A stretch of 64,000 nucleotides of DNA from Haberlea rhodopensis (taxonomy: Eukaryota > Streptophyta > Magnoliopsida > Lamiales > Gesneriaceae): NCBI GenBank assembly GCA_907163345.1, contig CAJQUN010000020.1, positions 8,305,722 to 8,369,721 on the forward strand, in the 5' to 3' direction. This document shows, one piece after another, positions 30,827 through 42,845 of this stretch. The position numbers and the translations under genes are program-made. The notes beneath the pieces were generated by a model. That model saw nothing but the letters and a program-made list of their open reading frames with translations. It did no database searches and had not been told where the DNA came from. Numbering within the stretch: the first letter of the stretch is position 1; each line of letters starts with the position of its first letter.

Positions 30827-33800
30827 GCAGATACCGAGCTATGGTAGATTGCCAAAAGAGGATGGTTCGCTTTCTGTCTGATCAGGGGTTCCAGTGGACT
30901 TTTTATGGGGACGGTTCTCGTCCAAAGATACCAGTAATCTCGGCGGTTAAGATGTCGCGGTTATTAGAACGTGGCCATACTGGGTACCTTATTTATGCTA
31001 TGGATGCTTCAGAGGAGAAGGAAGTGAGAGCCGAGGACATTCCAGTTGTGGCAGAGTTCAGTGATGTGTTTCCAGATGAGATTCCGGGATTTCCACCTGT
31101 CAGGGATGTGGAGTTTGCTATTGAGCTGCTGCCAGGGACATCAGCCATTTCTCGTGCCCCATACAGGATGGCACCGGCAGAGCTGAGGGAGCTGAAGGTA
31201 CAGTTACAGGAGCTCCTCGACAAGGGATACATCCGTCCTAGTGTATCGCCTTGGGGTGCGCCAGTTTTGTTCGTGAAAAAGAAGGATGGATCAATGCGTC
31301 TGTGCATTGACTACAGGCAACTGAACAAGGCTACAGTGAAGAACAGATATCCGCTTCCGAGGATTGATGATCTGTTCGACCAGCTTCAGGGTACGGAGGT
31401 GTACTCCAAGATAGATTTGAGGTCAGGCTATCACCAGGTACGGGTTAGAGCTGGTGATGTCCAAAAGACGGCTTTTAGAACTCGGTATGGACACTATGAG
31501 TTCTTGGTGATGCCGTTCGGTGTGACAAATGCACCTGCAGTCTTTATGAGCCTGATGAACAGAGTATTTCAGGAGTACCTCGATCAGTTTGTGATCGTGT
31601 TTATTGATGACATCCTGGTCTATTCGAGGAATGAGGAGGATCATGCCGATCATCTGAGGATAGTACTCCAGATCCTCAGAGATCACCAGTTGTACGCCAA
31701 ACTCAGCAAGTGTGAGTTTTGGCTGAACAGTGTTGCATTTTTGGGCCATATCATATCACGAGAGGGGATATCAGTAGACCCGAGGAAGATAGAGGCAGTT
31801 ATGGATTGGTCTACCCCTACTTCAGTCAGTGAGATTCGAAGTTTTCTTGGTCTGGCTGGCTATTATCGACGTTTCGTCGAGGGTTTCTGAAAGATCGCCA
31901 AGCCACTTACCCAGCTGACTCAGAAGGGAGTCCCATTTTGTTGGTCAGAGGCTTGTGAGCAGAGCTTCCGGGAATTAAAGCACAGACTGACTACTGCGCC
32001 AGTTCTAGTGATACCCAAGGAGAACAAAGGATTTGTTCTTTATACCGATGCATCTCTACAGGGATTAGGGTGCGTACTGATGCAGGACAGACATGTAGTG
32101 GCTTACGCTTCGAGACAGTTGAAGCCACATGAGACGAAGTATCCAGTCCATGATCTGGAGTTGGCAGCTATAGTGTTCGCCTTGAAGATATGGCGACACT
32201 ACTTATACGGTACCTCATTTACCATCTTCACTGATCACAAGAGCCTGAAATTCTTGTTTACACAGGCTGAGCTGAACATGAGGCAGAGGAGATGGATGGA
32301 CCTGCTGAAGGACTACGATTGTGAAATCGAATACCACCCGGGAAAAGCAAATTTGACAGCCGACGCTTTGAGTCGGAAGGTGAGGAGCACAGCAGAGGAT
32401 ACTATGTCTCTATCAGCTATGTTTGGCTCCTACTGCCATTTGGGATTCGATTATGATGTATCTTCTTCACCAGTACAGGTTTTGACCTTGCTAGCTGAGC
32501 CTGTCATATTTGATCACATCAGGAAGGCTCAGGGGACCGATGCAGAGGTTCAAAGATGGATGTTAGTGGTTCATTCAAGTCAGCCATCGAGATTCAGAGT
32601 GGCTGAGGACGGCTCTCTGAGGCTCGGCGACAGATGGGTGGTTCCAGATACACCCGAGTTGCGCCAAGGTATATTACAGCGAGCTCATTGCAGCAGGATG
32701 AGTATCCATCCAGGTGGGAAGAAGATGTATAAGGATCTACGCAGCCAGTTCTGGTGGAGGCGTATGAAACAGGATGTCACCTCTTTTGTCAAGCGTTGTT
32801 TGATTTGTCAGCGAGTGAAAGCTGAGAGACAAAGGCCTGGAGGTGAACTAAGAAGTTTAGAGGTACCCGAGTGGAAGTGGCAGCACGTATCTATGGATTT
32901 CGTGACCCACTTGCCGAAGACTGTTTCGGGTTTTGATGCCATCTGGGTAGTCGTGGACAGATTGACTAAGAGTGCTCATTTCATTCCCTACTGTATGACC
33001 TTCACGCACTTAAGAATGACGCAGTTATATGTCAGAGATGTGGTGAGACTGCACGGGATCCCTGTTTCGATTGTGTCAGATCGAGATCCGCGGTTTACAT
33101 CTCACTTTTGGGAGGGTCTGCAGACAGCTCTAGGTACAGAGTTGAGGTTGAGCACATCCTATCATCCCCAGACGGACGGACAGACCGAGCGTACGATACA
33201 GACGCTCGAAGATATGTTGAGGGCTTGTGTGCTGGAGTTCGACACTTCATGGCAGGACTCGATAGCCTTGGTGGAATTTTCTTACAACAACAGCTACCAG
33301 GCAAGTATTCAGATGGCTCCTTTCGAGGCCCTCTATGGTAGGCGTTGTAGGTCACCCTTGTGTTGGGATGACATGGACCGTAAGTCGGTTGGAGGACCTG
33401 AGTTGGTTCAGGAAATGGAAGAGAAAGTTATGGTTATCAGAACAAAGATGAAGGCAGCTCAGGATAGACAGGCAGCATATGCCAATCAGCGGCGTAGACC
33501 GTTGGAGTTTCAGTTAGGCGACAGAGTGTTTCTAAAGATCTCACCCTTCAGAGGAGTAGTACGGTTTGGGATGCGAGGGAAGTTATCCCCGAGGTACGTA
33601 GGGCCGTATGAGATCTTACAGCGTATTGGTACTCTGGCGTACCGGTTGGATTTACCGCCCTCTCTGTCTGGCATACACGACGTTTTTCATGTGTCTATGC
33701 TGAGGAAGTATGAGCCAGATCCTTCACATGTGTTGCAGCCTTCTGAGGTGCAGATTGAGTCCGATGTTTCTTATGTGGAGCGGCCTATCAGGATTTTGGA

Positions 33801-34002
33801 TAGAGCAGACCGCAGACTTCGTAACAAGGTTATTCCTATGATCAAGGTACAGTGGGATCGTAGGGGTGTCGAGGAGGCCACGTGGGAGACAGAGCGACAC
33901 ATGGTGCAGCACTATCCAGAGTTATTTTCTGGTATGCGTTTATATACTGTTTTATTTCTGGTTAGCAGCATGTTTGATTTCGGGACGAAATCCTATAAGT
34001 AG
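30787..34002 (+). pseudogene. Pol of chromovirus P, one premature stop
   Basis: The frame restarts after the 7-bp deletion at DFDCIIGIDVLSRY and reads through reverse transcriptase (IDLRSGYHQ, FIDDILVYS). A TGA at 31888-31890 follows RRFVEGF, in place of a serine codon. The same frame then continues through the RNase H motifs (TDAS, DLELAA, FTDHKSL, TADALSR), integrase (CLICQ, SDRDPRF, QTDGQTE), GPY/F (VGPYEIL) and the chromodomain-like tail to a stop at 34002. Apart from the stop and the upstream shift it is complete, about 1071 codons, and very close to the pol of M. Confidence 0.9.
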
Positions 34003-34010
34003 GGGAGTAT
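33997..34010 (+). promoter_or_regulatory. Polypurine tract of P
   Basis: AAGTAGGGGAGTAT lies directly before the 3' LTR. The same tract precedes the 3' LTRs of B, C, F and M. Confidence 0.85.
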
Positions 34011-36257
34011 TGTGATATCCCCGAAATGATTATGTGATTTTAATCATTTAAGTTATATTGTGATGTTAAGGTGTTAATTCATGGGATTGGATAAATTTTA
34101 TTGGGGAGATTTACTTCAGGGTGCATGTAACATGTATTGGGTTTTTGGGGTGTGTATTGTTTGTTTTGGTAAAGCATGCAAAAGGGTAATTGAAGTATTT
34201 TGTTGAGAAAATACTATAAATATCATGTGGGGATATTTTAAATACATCGTGCTAATTTGGGACCAAAACATAACACATCAAACCACCCAACACTTAACCA
34301 CCCCCCCCAACCCATACTTTGACTCAGCATGAGCTGGCCATGCTTCCACTTGGCTCAATAATTTAACACCTTTCCAGCACTCCAAATTTCGAACCTCCTC
34401 TTCCAAAATACCATCCAGCAGCTGCTAAGCAATTTTAGGAGGAGCCCTTCCATTTCCATCGCCTGGAAATCCTTCAAAAATCGGGGCAAAGTAGGGTGAG
34501 AAACCTACCCTGTTTCTTTCTGGAAAACTGGTTTGGTTCTACTTTTGAGCATGGTGAAAAACGGCATGTTAGCATATGTTTCTTGAAACCTGTGATTTAA
34601 ATGCTTACATGGTGTTTTTATGAGTCTCTCTGTAATTTTCCTTAAGCATGATGCATGTTTTATGTGGAAGATTTAAGCTTGTGAAACGTAGTGCTCAAAA
34701 ATCTGGGTAGAGATTTCCTCTATTTTTCTGGAAAACGTGGGTTGGGAGTGTTTTTGAGGAGGTGTTATCATGCATGATAAGCTTATATTTTGGAGAAACT
34801 TTGATGTAAAAATATGCTTGGTAGTTTTGTGAAACCCATGGCATGTTTAGTTGAGCACGGTTTATGTTATATGTGTTAGTTTTAATAGCATGTAAAGAGG
34901 TGCTCAAGAATTCTGGAAATGAAAATGTGCCCTGTTTCCAGAAAAAGTTGATCCGGTGCTTGAATATGTGGTCGACGTTTAAGCATGAGGGCTTATGTTT
35001 GGGGTGTAATTTTGGTATGAATACACTCAGGGGAGTGTGTTGTAACTGCTAGCATGTTGGTTTTGGCATGTTGTATGTTTTACATGTTAGATTTAAGGAT
35101 GTGATTTCAGGTGTTCGAGAATTCTGGACTGGTATTTCTCGAACAGAGCGTCTCGATCGATCGACATTTCATCCCGATCGATCGAGCGAGGCAGAATCTT
35201 GGTTTTGATTTTAGGCGTCTTCTCGATCGATCGGGAAGAGGGGCCGATCGATCGAGAGACCCAGAATGTTGAAAAATGTAATTTGTTATATTTTGTTAAA
35301 GTTTTGATATTGGATTGTAATGAGACATCTAATATTGTGTTATACACTGGTGTAGAGCCTTCACAGGTAGCTACACAACGCAGGGGATAGAGTCCTGCAA
35401 CACACCACATTTTTGAAAGGTACGTAAGCGACGTACGGGCATCCCAACGGTAACATGTACTTTATGTTTGTCTTTATGACACATGATGAATGCAACGTGG
35501 TGCATTATGGTTATGATACATGTTTTTATGCATTGTTTTTGCATATGTATGTTGTGAAATATAAGAGGTGTATTTCACGAGTCAAAGTTATCTTAGTAAG
35601 GATTTTAATGGCTTACGCTAAAGTCCACTGGAAGCGATGAAGAATTCCGCTTACATGGAGTAGCAACGCTAAAGTCCATTGGAAGCGATGAAGAATTCCG
35701 CTTACATGGAGTAGCAAGAAGCATTAAAATGTACTAATGATAAGGACTCAGGATGAAATAAGGATTTAAGGGAAAAGGAATGTCATGACATTGCATATCC
35801 ATACATTCATATAATGTGTTTCTATTATGAATTATGGTACAGGGACAACCAATGGGAGATATAAATGCTGGAAATACAGGAAGGGCTTGTGTTTAAGATT
35901 TGCATTTATGCCTTACTTTCATATTATGTTAAATATGAATTGTGTTATGCTCATGTGTTGGGGGTTGTCTTTGTAGGTGCTTTTGTTGACGAGAACCAGG
36001 GCCGGGGTTGATATGCTGAGCTGTAAGGAGTGCTACAGGATTAGCATGTTAGAGTTTTTGTATAGCTTCTTCTGAGTAGAGTAAGACTATGATGTAGTAC
36101 CTTTGTAGGAAGTATGTCTTTCCTTTTGGAACATTTTGGTACTGTAATCTCTAAAGCTCAGGTTAATCAACACGGCACATTACTCTGATATAATCACATG
36201 TATGTTTAGTTCTCTAAATTGCACCTTAATATCTTGATGTGATAACGGGGTCTCACA
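34011..36257 (+). repeat. 3' LTR of P
   Basis: It is 2247 bp and about 99.6% identical by eye to 26990-29239. Its right end is only 7 bp from the oppositely oriented LTR of M, creating a long inverted repeat. Confidence 0.95.
35152..35257. repeat. Two CGATCGATCG hairpin pairs in 3' LTR of P
   Basis: Identical in layout to 28134-28239 (offset 7018 bp), with no base change in either stem or loop. Confidence 0.93.
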
Positions 36258-36264
36258 CACTAAA

Positions 36265-38625
36265 TGTGAGACCCCGATATCTCAAGATACTAATAGGTGC
36301 GATTAAGAGAACTAAGCATTTCAATATCAGAGTATTTAATCGTGTTGACATTTTGAGCTTACAGTTCAAATGTACCCATAAAATTTTCAACAGATAATAG
36401 TTACATTTCTCAAAACAATAGGAGTGACACTATAGTTCTACTCTACTACTTGTAGAGACTACGCATAAGAACTCTGTCCTGCTATTGTAGTAGCACTCCT
36501 TACAGCTCAAAGTATCAGCCCCGACCCTAGTTCTCCTTAGCAAAAGCACCTACAAAGACAACCCCCAACACATGAGCACATAGCTATCCATAAACAACAC
36601 AATATGAATACGTAAGGCGTAAATGCATAATCATAAATACAAAACACTTCCTGTATTTTCATCGCATTTACAATGCCCATTGGTTGTCCCTGTACCACAA
36701 TTCATAATCAAAACACTATATGAATGTATGGCTTCACTAATAAATGTCATGACATATCATCTCTGTTTCTTGAGTCAGTCATCGTCAGTTATTTTAATGC
36801 TTCTTCGCTTTACAATCTCAAAACAAGCGGTATCTCATCCTCGCTTCTTCATACTAGCGGTATCTCATCATCGCTTAGTATGGTATACCCCGCCTCCATG
36901 TGCAAGCGAGCCTCCCCCCTCCCGCTCCACATTTTTAGCGGTCAAGCGTAAGCATTAAACCTTCACTGTGATCACCCCTGACTCGTGGAATACTCCTCTT
37001 TATTCCACATCACAATATGCAACAACAATGCATAATATGCAACAACAATGCATAATAACATGTATCTACTCTTAATGCATCACATTGCATTCATCATATG
37101 TCAAACAGACAAACATAAGTACATGTTACCGTTGGGATGCCCGTACGTCGCTTACGTACCTTTCCAAAATGTAGTGTGTGGTGGGACTCTATCCCCTGCG
37201 TTGTGTAGCCGTCTGTGAAAGCTCTACACCAGTGTACAACACAATATTAGATGCCAATATATGATCCAAAATCAAAAATCCAACAAAAAAAAAACAATAT
37301 TTCAAAATTTTGCTTCTGGCGATCGATCGCTACCCCTTGGCGATCGATCGCGAAACTCCACTGTCCCATGGCGATCGATCGCGCCATTCATGGCGATCGA
37401 TCGCGTGCCTTTGATTTTGGCTACTGGACCTCGGCGATCGATCGCGCCATTTGTGGCGATCGATCGCCACATGGTCTGTGCGCGATATTTTCCAGAATGC
37501 TCAACACTGATTTTCACACCTTTCATTCTAACATGTAAGACATACAACATGCCCAAACAAACATGCTAGTAGCTACAATACACTACCCTGAGTGTAATCA
37601 TACAAGATATGTATCCCCACCACAAACCCACATGCATTAAAAGCACCCTATAACATCAGTACTCAACCAACATTTTCGAAAAAAAACAGAGCATTATCTT
37701 TCTACCCAGATTTTTGAGTACCCACTTTCAAGCAATGAAATCTACCACATAAGTCATGAATATTGCTCGAATAAAAATGCCAAAGGCTTCACAAAACTAC
37801 CATGCATATTTTCACATCAAAGGTTTATCCTAAAACCCATCTAACATGCATAATATCGCCTCCTCAAATCATTCCCAGTCCACATTTTCCAGAAAAACAG
37901 GGCATAATCCTACCCAGATTTCCGAACACCCTACTTCACATGCTTATTTCCCCAACATAAAACATGTAAAATACATAAGGAAAAATACTGAGAGCTATAT
38001 AACAACACCATGTAAGCATTTAAATCGAAGGTTTTAAGAAAACTAAGCTAACATGCCATTTTTCACACCAACAAAAGTATGAACTCAATCAAGTAAATTT
38101 CAAACCCAGAAATGGTTTCTCACCCCTTTTTGCTCCGATTTTTGGAAGCTTCCCAAGCAATAAAAATGGAAGGTCTCCTCTCTAACTCCCTTAGCAGCTG
38201 TTGGACGAAATGTGGGAGAGAATTGGAGTGATTTCAGACATGGGAGGGTTGGGTGAGAGATGGGACAAGAGGTATGGGCAAGCAGCTGCAGCTGGCAGCA
38301 GGGCATGGGTCAAGGGGGGGTGGTTGGGTGGTGGGTTATGTGATGTGTTATGTTTTGGTCCCGGTATTTAGCACGATGTATTAAAATATCCTCACATGAT
38401 ATTTTATAGTATTTTCTCAATAAAATACTTCAATTCCTATTTAAATATGCTTTTACCAAAACAATAATACACACCCCAAAATAATTATGCCACAACCCCA
38501 ACATATGTCGCATGCACCCCGAAAAGTAACTCCTCAACCATATTAATTCAACCTCATGAATTAACACTAAATCATCATAATATAAATAAATGATTAAATC
38601 ACATAATCATTTCGGGGATATCACA
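36265..38625 (-). repeat. 5' LTR of M
   Basis: It is 2361 bp from TGTGAGACCCCG to GATATCACA on the plus strand, followed by the duplicated AAACC. It was separated from its internal region by P. Confidence 0.93.
37318..37470. repeat. CGATCGATCG palindrome array, 5' LTR of M
   Basis: Six units in three pairs. All six have the perfect core, whereas the 3' LTR copy has one CGATCTATCG unit. Confidence 0.9.
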
Positions 38626-38630
38626 AAACC

Positions 38631-39021
38631 CACTTTTGTTGTCTTATGTGTGGTGTCTTCCCTGGCTGGGAATTTACTTAGTGTTGATGTATTCTGTTGA
38701 GTATTGTGTTTTCCCTGGCCGAGAATTATATTATGTGATGTGCTTTTGTTTCGGGATAGCTCAATTTATGGGGAGACTCTGCTCAAATTTTTATAAAAGT
38801 CCACAATGTAAAAAGTGCCATAATGGGGATGGTAATGGGCGAACTCTATGAGTCTATTTGTTGGTAGAGATGATCTTATAACATTGAATATTAAAGAAAT
38901 TTTGTAATTGCCTTTCAATGGTAAAGCATCATCTGAGCTTCCCGATTGATTTTTTTGAAAGCATGTGCCACACATAGTGGTTAATACACTAATCAAGGGT
39001 TAAGGGCTAGGGGTCCTTACA
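38631..39021 (+). repeat. D-family LTR D3, right-hand end
   Basis: This continues D3 after M and ends GGGGTCCTTACA at 39021. It matches the last ~390 bp of D2 (CCTGGCTGGGAATTTACTT, GTGCCACACATAGTGG). Athila-type sequence of H follows at once. Confidence 0.85.
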
Positions 39022-40360
39022 CTAATCGTATATTTGTATAATTGTAGGTGGAATCGAAGAAATTGAGCTAACTAAGGCGAATAAAGATCAAGAAATGCAT
39101 TGGAGTTGACAAGGGATCAAAGTAGACCAAGAAAATTGCATAAAAAATATATAAGGTGCCTGATCAATCGCCCGGATGAGCTCGATCGATCGAGCGAGAT
39201 AGAAAATTTAAGCAACAGATTATGCGAGTGCTCGATCGATCGGAAGGATGAGCTCGATCGATCGGAAGAGACCGAAAGTTGGCGATCGATCGGAAGGAAG
39301 TACTCGATCGATCGGCTGCAGTATTTTGGAAAGTTTGGAGACTTGATTTCTTTCCTTTCCACTTGGATTCTAACCTACTCCATCAGCCTCTATGCCTTGA
39401 TATACTCGAAAATCAGCCTCTTTAAGAAAGAATTCAAACTTTAGAAAATAATTTTTAGATTTTAGAATAATTTTACCTTCAATTTTTGAAGAACGCTCGA
39501 AGAACGAAGATGGAATCAACAAGCCGGAATCGTGCTTCGATTTAGTAACTTTCTTTCCTATTGATTGTTTAATGTTTTAAATACAATTTTCATTTGTTTA
39601 AGATCAAATTATGAGTAGCTAAACACTTTGATTCTTGGTTGAGGGATACTAACCTTTGGAATAAAAACACTTGTGAAAATTTTGGTTTAATTGTTGAATT
39701 TTTAATTCAGTTTCAATTTATTTTTCAGATTATGACTATTATGATTGTTGTGTTTGATTGATAGATTGATCACCTAATAATCACATACACTATCTAATGC
39801 TAATTAAGAAGCAACTAAGATTGATAATTACCTGTTGTTGGTGTTATTAAATTCTTAGGAAAAATGATTGGATGATTAATTTTAACGGCTGTAGTTTTAA
39901 TTGATTAGATTCATCAAACTTACTAGTTTTTGAAGCTATCATTAATTTAATCTTAACGACTGTAGTTTTGGTTAAAGATTTGATAAGAGTCGAATTGAAT
40001 GTTGTTTTCTATTTGACTACAATTAAGATGAGGAAGGAATTAAGTTTTCAATTGATTAATAATTGAATGAATTCAAATGTTGAAGTGATTTGATGATCAA
40101 GTGAATAACCAAAAGTAAAGTTGACCAAAAACCAAGAATTGCTTTTTAATCTGATCTAGTAATTTGTTTGCTTTAGTCTAATTAATTTAGAGTTAAAGAA
40201 TTTCAAAAACCCCCTAATTATTATTTCGTTATTTGGTTTCCCGTTAATACAAGAGAAAATACATCATTCCCTGTGAGATCGATCCCTACTCACGCTACTA
40301 CATTCATAACTGTTATTAACTTCAGAGGGTTAATTTGGGCGTACGCGATAAACGCTACCA
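39022..40360 (+). repeat. Athila-type LTR H, lacking about its first 86 bp
   Basis: This aligns with the LTR of element A read on its sense strand, from CTAATCGTATATTTGT to the end GATAAACGCTACCA. The first ~86 bases should lie left of D3, upstream of the window. It is diverged from A. The matching blocks CTTGATTTCTTTCCTTTCC and GATCGATCCCTACT prove homology. Its right neighbour is coding relic I, so this is either a solo LTR or the 3' LTR of a longer element. Confidence 0.82.
39161..39315. repeat. CGATCGATCG palindrome array in Athila LTR H
   Basis: Three pairs with starts 22 bp apart, the first unit decayed to TGATCAATCG. It occupies the slot where element A has GGCGTAATTACGCC units, next to the shared TATTTTGGAAA / CTTGATTTC block. 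Confidence 0.88.
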
Positions 40361-40620
40361 TCCATCTCATGTGTTACAGCATGATGAGATTGAAGTAGAC
40401 ATGTCATTATCTTATGTAGAGCAGCCAATCAAAATTTTGGATAGAAAGGAAAAATATTGAGGAACAAAACCATTCCACTAGTCTTAGTGCAATGGAGTCG
40501 GCATGATACGAAAGTCTATTTGGGAATTAGAGGCCACTACGTGACAAGAATGACCACACTTATCTCATTTGTATCACATGTCTAGTAGTTATGATTATTC
40601 GATGTATTTGTAAGACCAAA
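40361..40620 (+). pseudogene. Pol C-terminus relic of gypsy element I
   Basis: Translation resembles the chromodomain-like tail of the other elements (SHVLQ, LSYVEQPIKILDR, LRNKTIPLVLVQW) but then drifts and shows frame damage. It is older than its neighbours and represents the original target of H. The following TTTCGTGGACGAAATCTTGT is the usual sequence before the purine tract. Confidence 0.7.
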
Positions 40621-40692
40621 CGAATGAAATATATGATTTGAATCCGGATGTTTTATTATTTCGTGGACGAAATCTTGTAATGGGAAAAGAAA

Positions 40693-42006
40693 TGTAAGGC
40701 CTAGTTACTAACTAATCCGGATTAATGGTGATATGTAAACCCGGATGATTAATAAGGTAAGAATTTGGATACTGTAATTGGAATTGAAGGAAATAAACAA
40801 GTTAGTGAAATTTCGAGAAAAGCCGGATAATTACAAGTATAGACGACGAATTAAAGTGTTCCGTACCACGTCACACTAATATGCGTATATATCGATACAT
40901 ACGTACATATATATATGCCAAACACAAATATATACCATACTTGGTATTATAGTAGGATTAAAACACTAAAATCCTACAACTTTACTTAGAAAACATGAAC
41001 ACTTGACATTTGGGAGGAAATCTTGCACCACCACTTCTTCCACCTCATTCCACTACCATGAAACCATCACCTCTACCATTTTCTTCTTCCTCTCTCCACC
41101 ATTTTCAAAATTCCTCTTCATTTTTACTCGTTTTGATCCTTAAAAAGTGATCACAACCCACATGCAATTGAGGATTTAGAAGCTACAAGGCTAGAGTAGT
41201 ATTAAGGTGCAAGAACTTTGAAGTTTGAAGAAATGATTCAAGGGGCAGCTAACTTTTGGAGTTTGGGCTGTTTTGGTTGGTGTTTTGAGCCCAAATCTTC
41301 AATATATTTGAAGGTATAACATGTTTATTTAGCTTTATTAACTTGGTTCTAGGTGTAAGGGTCAAATTTTGGTGCTATGTCATGGAATAATTGCTGTCAA
41401 ATGAAATCTGATGGAATCTGTGTATGAACAGTCTGGTATATCGAAAATTGAGTTTAATTAAGTTTTGAATTTGAGGTTGGGGTCTAAAAAATTTATAGAT
41501 ATTTAAATTATATTTGCTTTGACAGTAAATTCATCCAATTTAGAGTTAAGATGAAAACGTTACGGTGATTTTACTAAACTGTGCACATTTTGGGTCTGCA
41601 TGTTCATGTATGACACATGCAGTAGCTTCTTCGAATTTCTGGGAATAATGTGTTTTGGATTTGAGGTTGAGGTTAAAATTAAAGTTGTATATGATTAAAT
41701 TATCTTCGATTTGATAGTAAATTCAAGTAATTTGGAGTTACTATGCATGAGATATGCTAATTTTACCACATGGTGCACAATATGGAAATTGCATGAAGGC
41801 GAGTTACGCGTGCTTCGCGTTCATTGTAAATATGGACAAAATGTGTTAAGAATTAAGGGTTTTGTCCTAAATATTGCTAAGGTGACGAGTTTTCATAATG
41901 CATCGTTGCACTATGGTCAAGTTATAACAAGTCTAATATTAACGTTGCAAAAAGCTACTCTCGTATCCTTATTGAACAATCAATATTACATCAAGATTTG
42001 TGAAAA
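40693..42006 (+). repeat. Probable LTR of relic I
   Basis: It begins TGTAAGGCCTAGTTAC after a purine-rich stretch (AATGGGAAAAGAAA, 40679-40692), as a 3' LTR should. No matching second LTR, primer site or clear right end is visible, so the right boundary is only approximate. The frame at 41711-42013 inside it has no recognisable domain. Confidence 0.45.
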
Positions 42007-42845
42007 TTGCTAGCCTTTGATTTTGGTAAATCTATTTCTATGCTAGAGTTTACTTGGTCCATCTCAATCTAAAACCCACGTTACAATTTACTATATCGTA
42101 TTGCAATATCGTATGGTCTAGTCAATCACAATATAAATTATACGCATAGAATAAATGAATTCAACCAAATAAAAATCATCAAATCATAGGTTCAAAACAA
42201 AGTACTGCCTTGCCTCGCTAAATAATTTTAGTTCAACATAATCAATCAAAACAAACAAAACGAATGATTAAAGACAAAGAAAAACTTCCGATGTCGACTT
42301 CGTTCATAGATCCTTGCTTCCTTTCTCGCTTCTTCCTTGACCGTCTCTTAAATCGCCTAGCTGCCTTGTTCCAAAGCTAGGATGATTTATGGATGGATTG
42401 TGGTTGATGGTGAAAGTGGAAGATGGGATGGAGGCTCATCCTAGGGTATGAAAAGTCTCCTTTTGATCTGATTTTCGTGCATTATTTATAGAGGACTGAA
42501 AATATGAAGCCTCCTTGTAGGACTCAAACTCTAAATGGTATTATTTTTCAGAATTCTTCAACGTGCGATCAATCGCCAAAATTTTTTGCCACCGGCGATC
42601 GATTGCTTGAACAGTAACCTGGGATTTTTTTTTTTTACAAAACTCAAATTCTTGTCCTTCTTCAACATGTTCACTCGGTTTGGTCCTTTTCATCGCTAAT
42701 TAGCTCAAATTCTTCACTTTTATGTATTTATACCTAGATTACTGAAACATATAAATATATACAAAAAAGGCATAATATCGTCCCAGAATCATAATAAATC
42801 GCACATAAGTTCATAGCAAAATAAGTGCAAAAATCACACTTATCA
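42007..42845 (-). repeat. Diverged Athila-type LTR, fragment J
   Basis: The right end ACTTATCA, followed by ACTCCCCTAAATTT (a purine tract on the minus strand), fits the start TGATAAGTG of an Athila-type 3' LTR. The left end is not defined. It contains one diverged palindrome pair at 42565-42606. Confidence 0.6.
42565..42606. repeat. Decayed GGCGATCGATTGC palindrome pair in J
   Basis: GCGATCAATCGCC and GGCGATCGATTGC are near-palindromes each carrying one base change. Their starts are about 29-30 bp apart, wider than the 20-22 bp of other LTRs. It is the oldest-looking example of the array. Confidence 0.65.

Larger units (their letters stand above)
26990..36257 (+). mobile_element. Chromovirus P, complete, CACTA duplication
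   Basis: A 9268-bp full-length element with TG...CA LTRs at 26990-29239 and 34011-36257, tRNA-Met primer site, gag-protease, pol and purine tract. It lies within the primer site of M. By eye the LTRs differ at about eight bases plus a C-run length change (roughly 0.36%), making it the youngest dateable insertion here. Its pol is inactivated by a 7-bp deletion and a stop. Confidence 0.95.
19896..38625 (-). mobile_element. Chromovirus M, complete apart from nested element P, AAACC duplication
   Basis: A minus-strand Tekay-like element with LTRs 36265-38625 (5') and 19896-22257 (3'), primer site 26970-26986, gag-protease 26773-25496 and pol 25484-22302. The duplication AAACC flanks it at 19891-19895 and 38626-38630. 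Element P (26990-36257) sits inside the M primer site, flanked by CACTA. The two LTRs differ at about 14-15 bases by eye (roughly 0.6%). P has a lower LTR divergence, as nesting order requires. Confidence 0.93.

Noticed and set aside
41711..42013. 100-codon frame in the probable LTR of relic I
   Set aside because: No domain, ordinary length by chance in AT-rich sequence, and no conserved counterpart.
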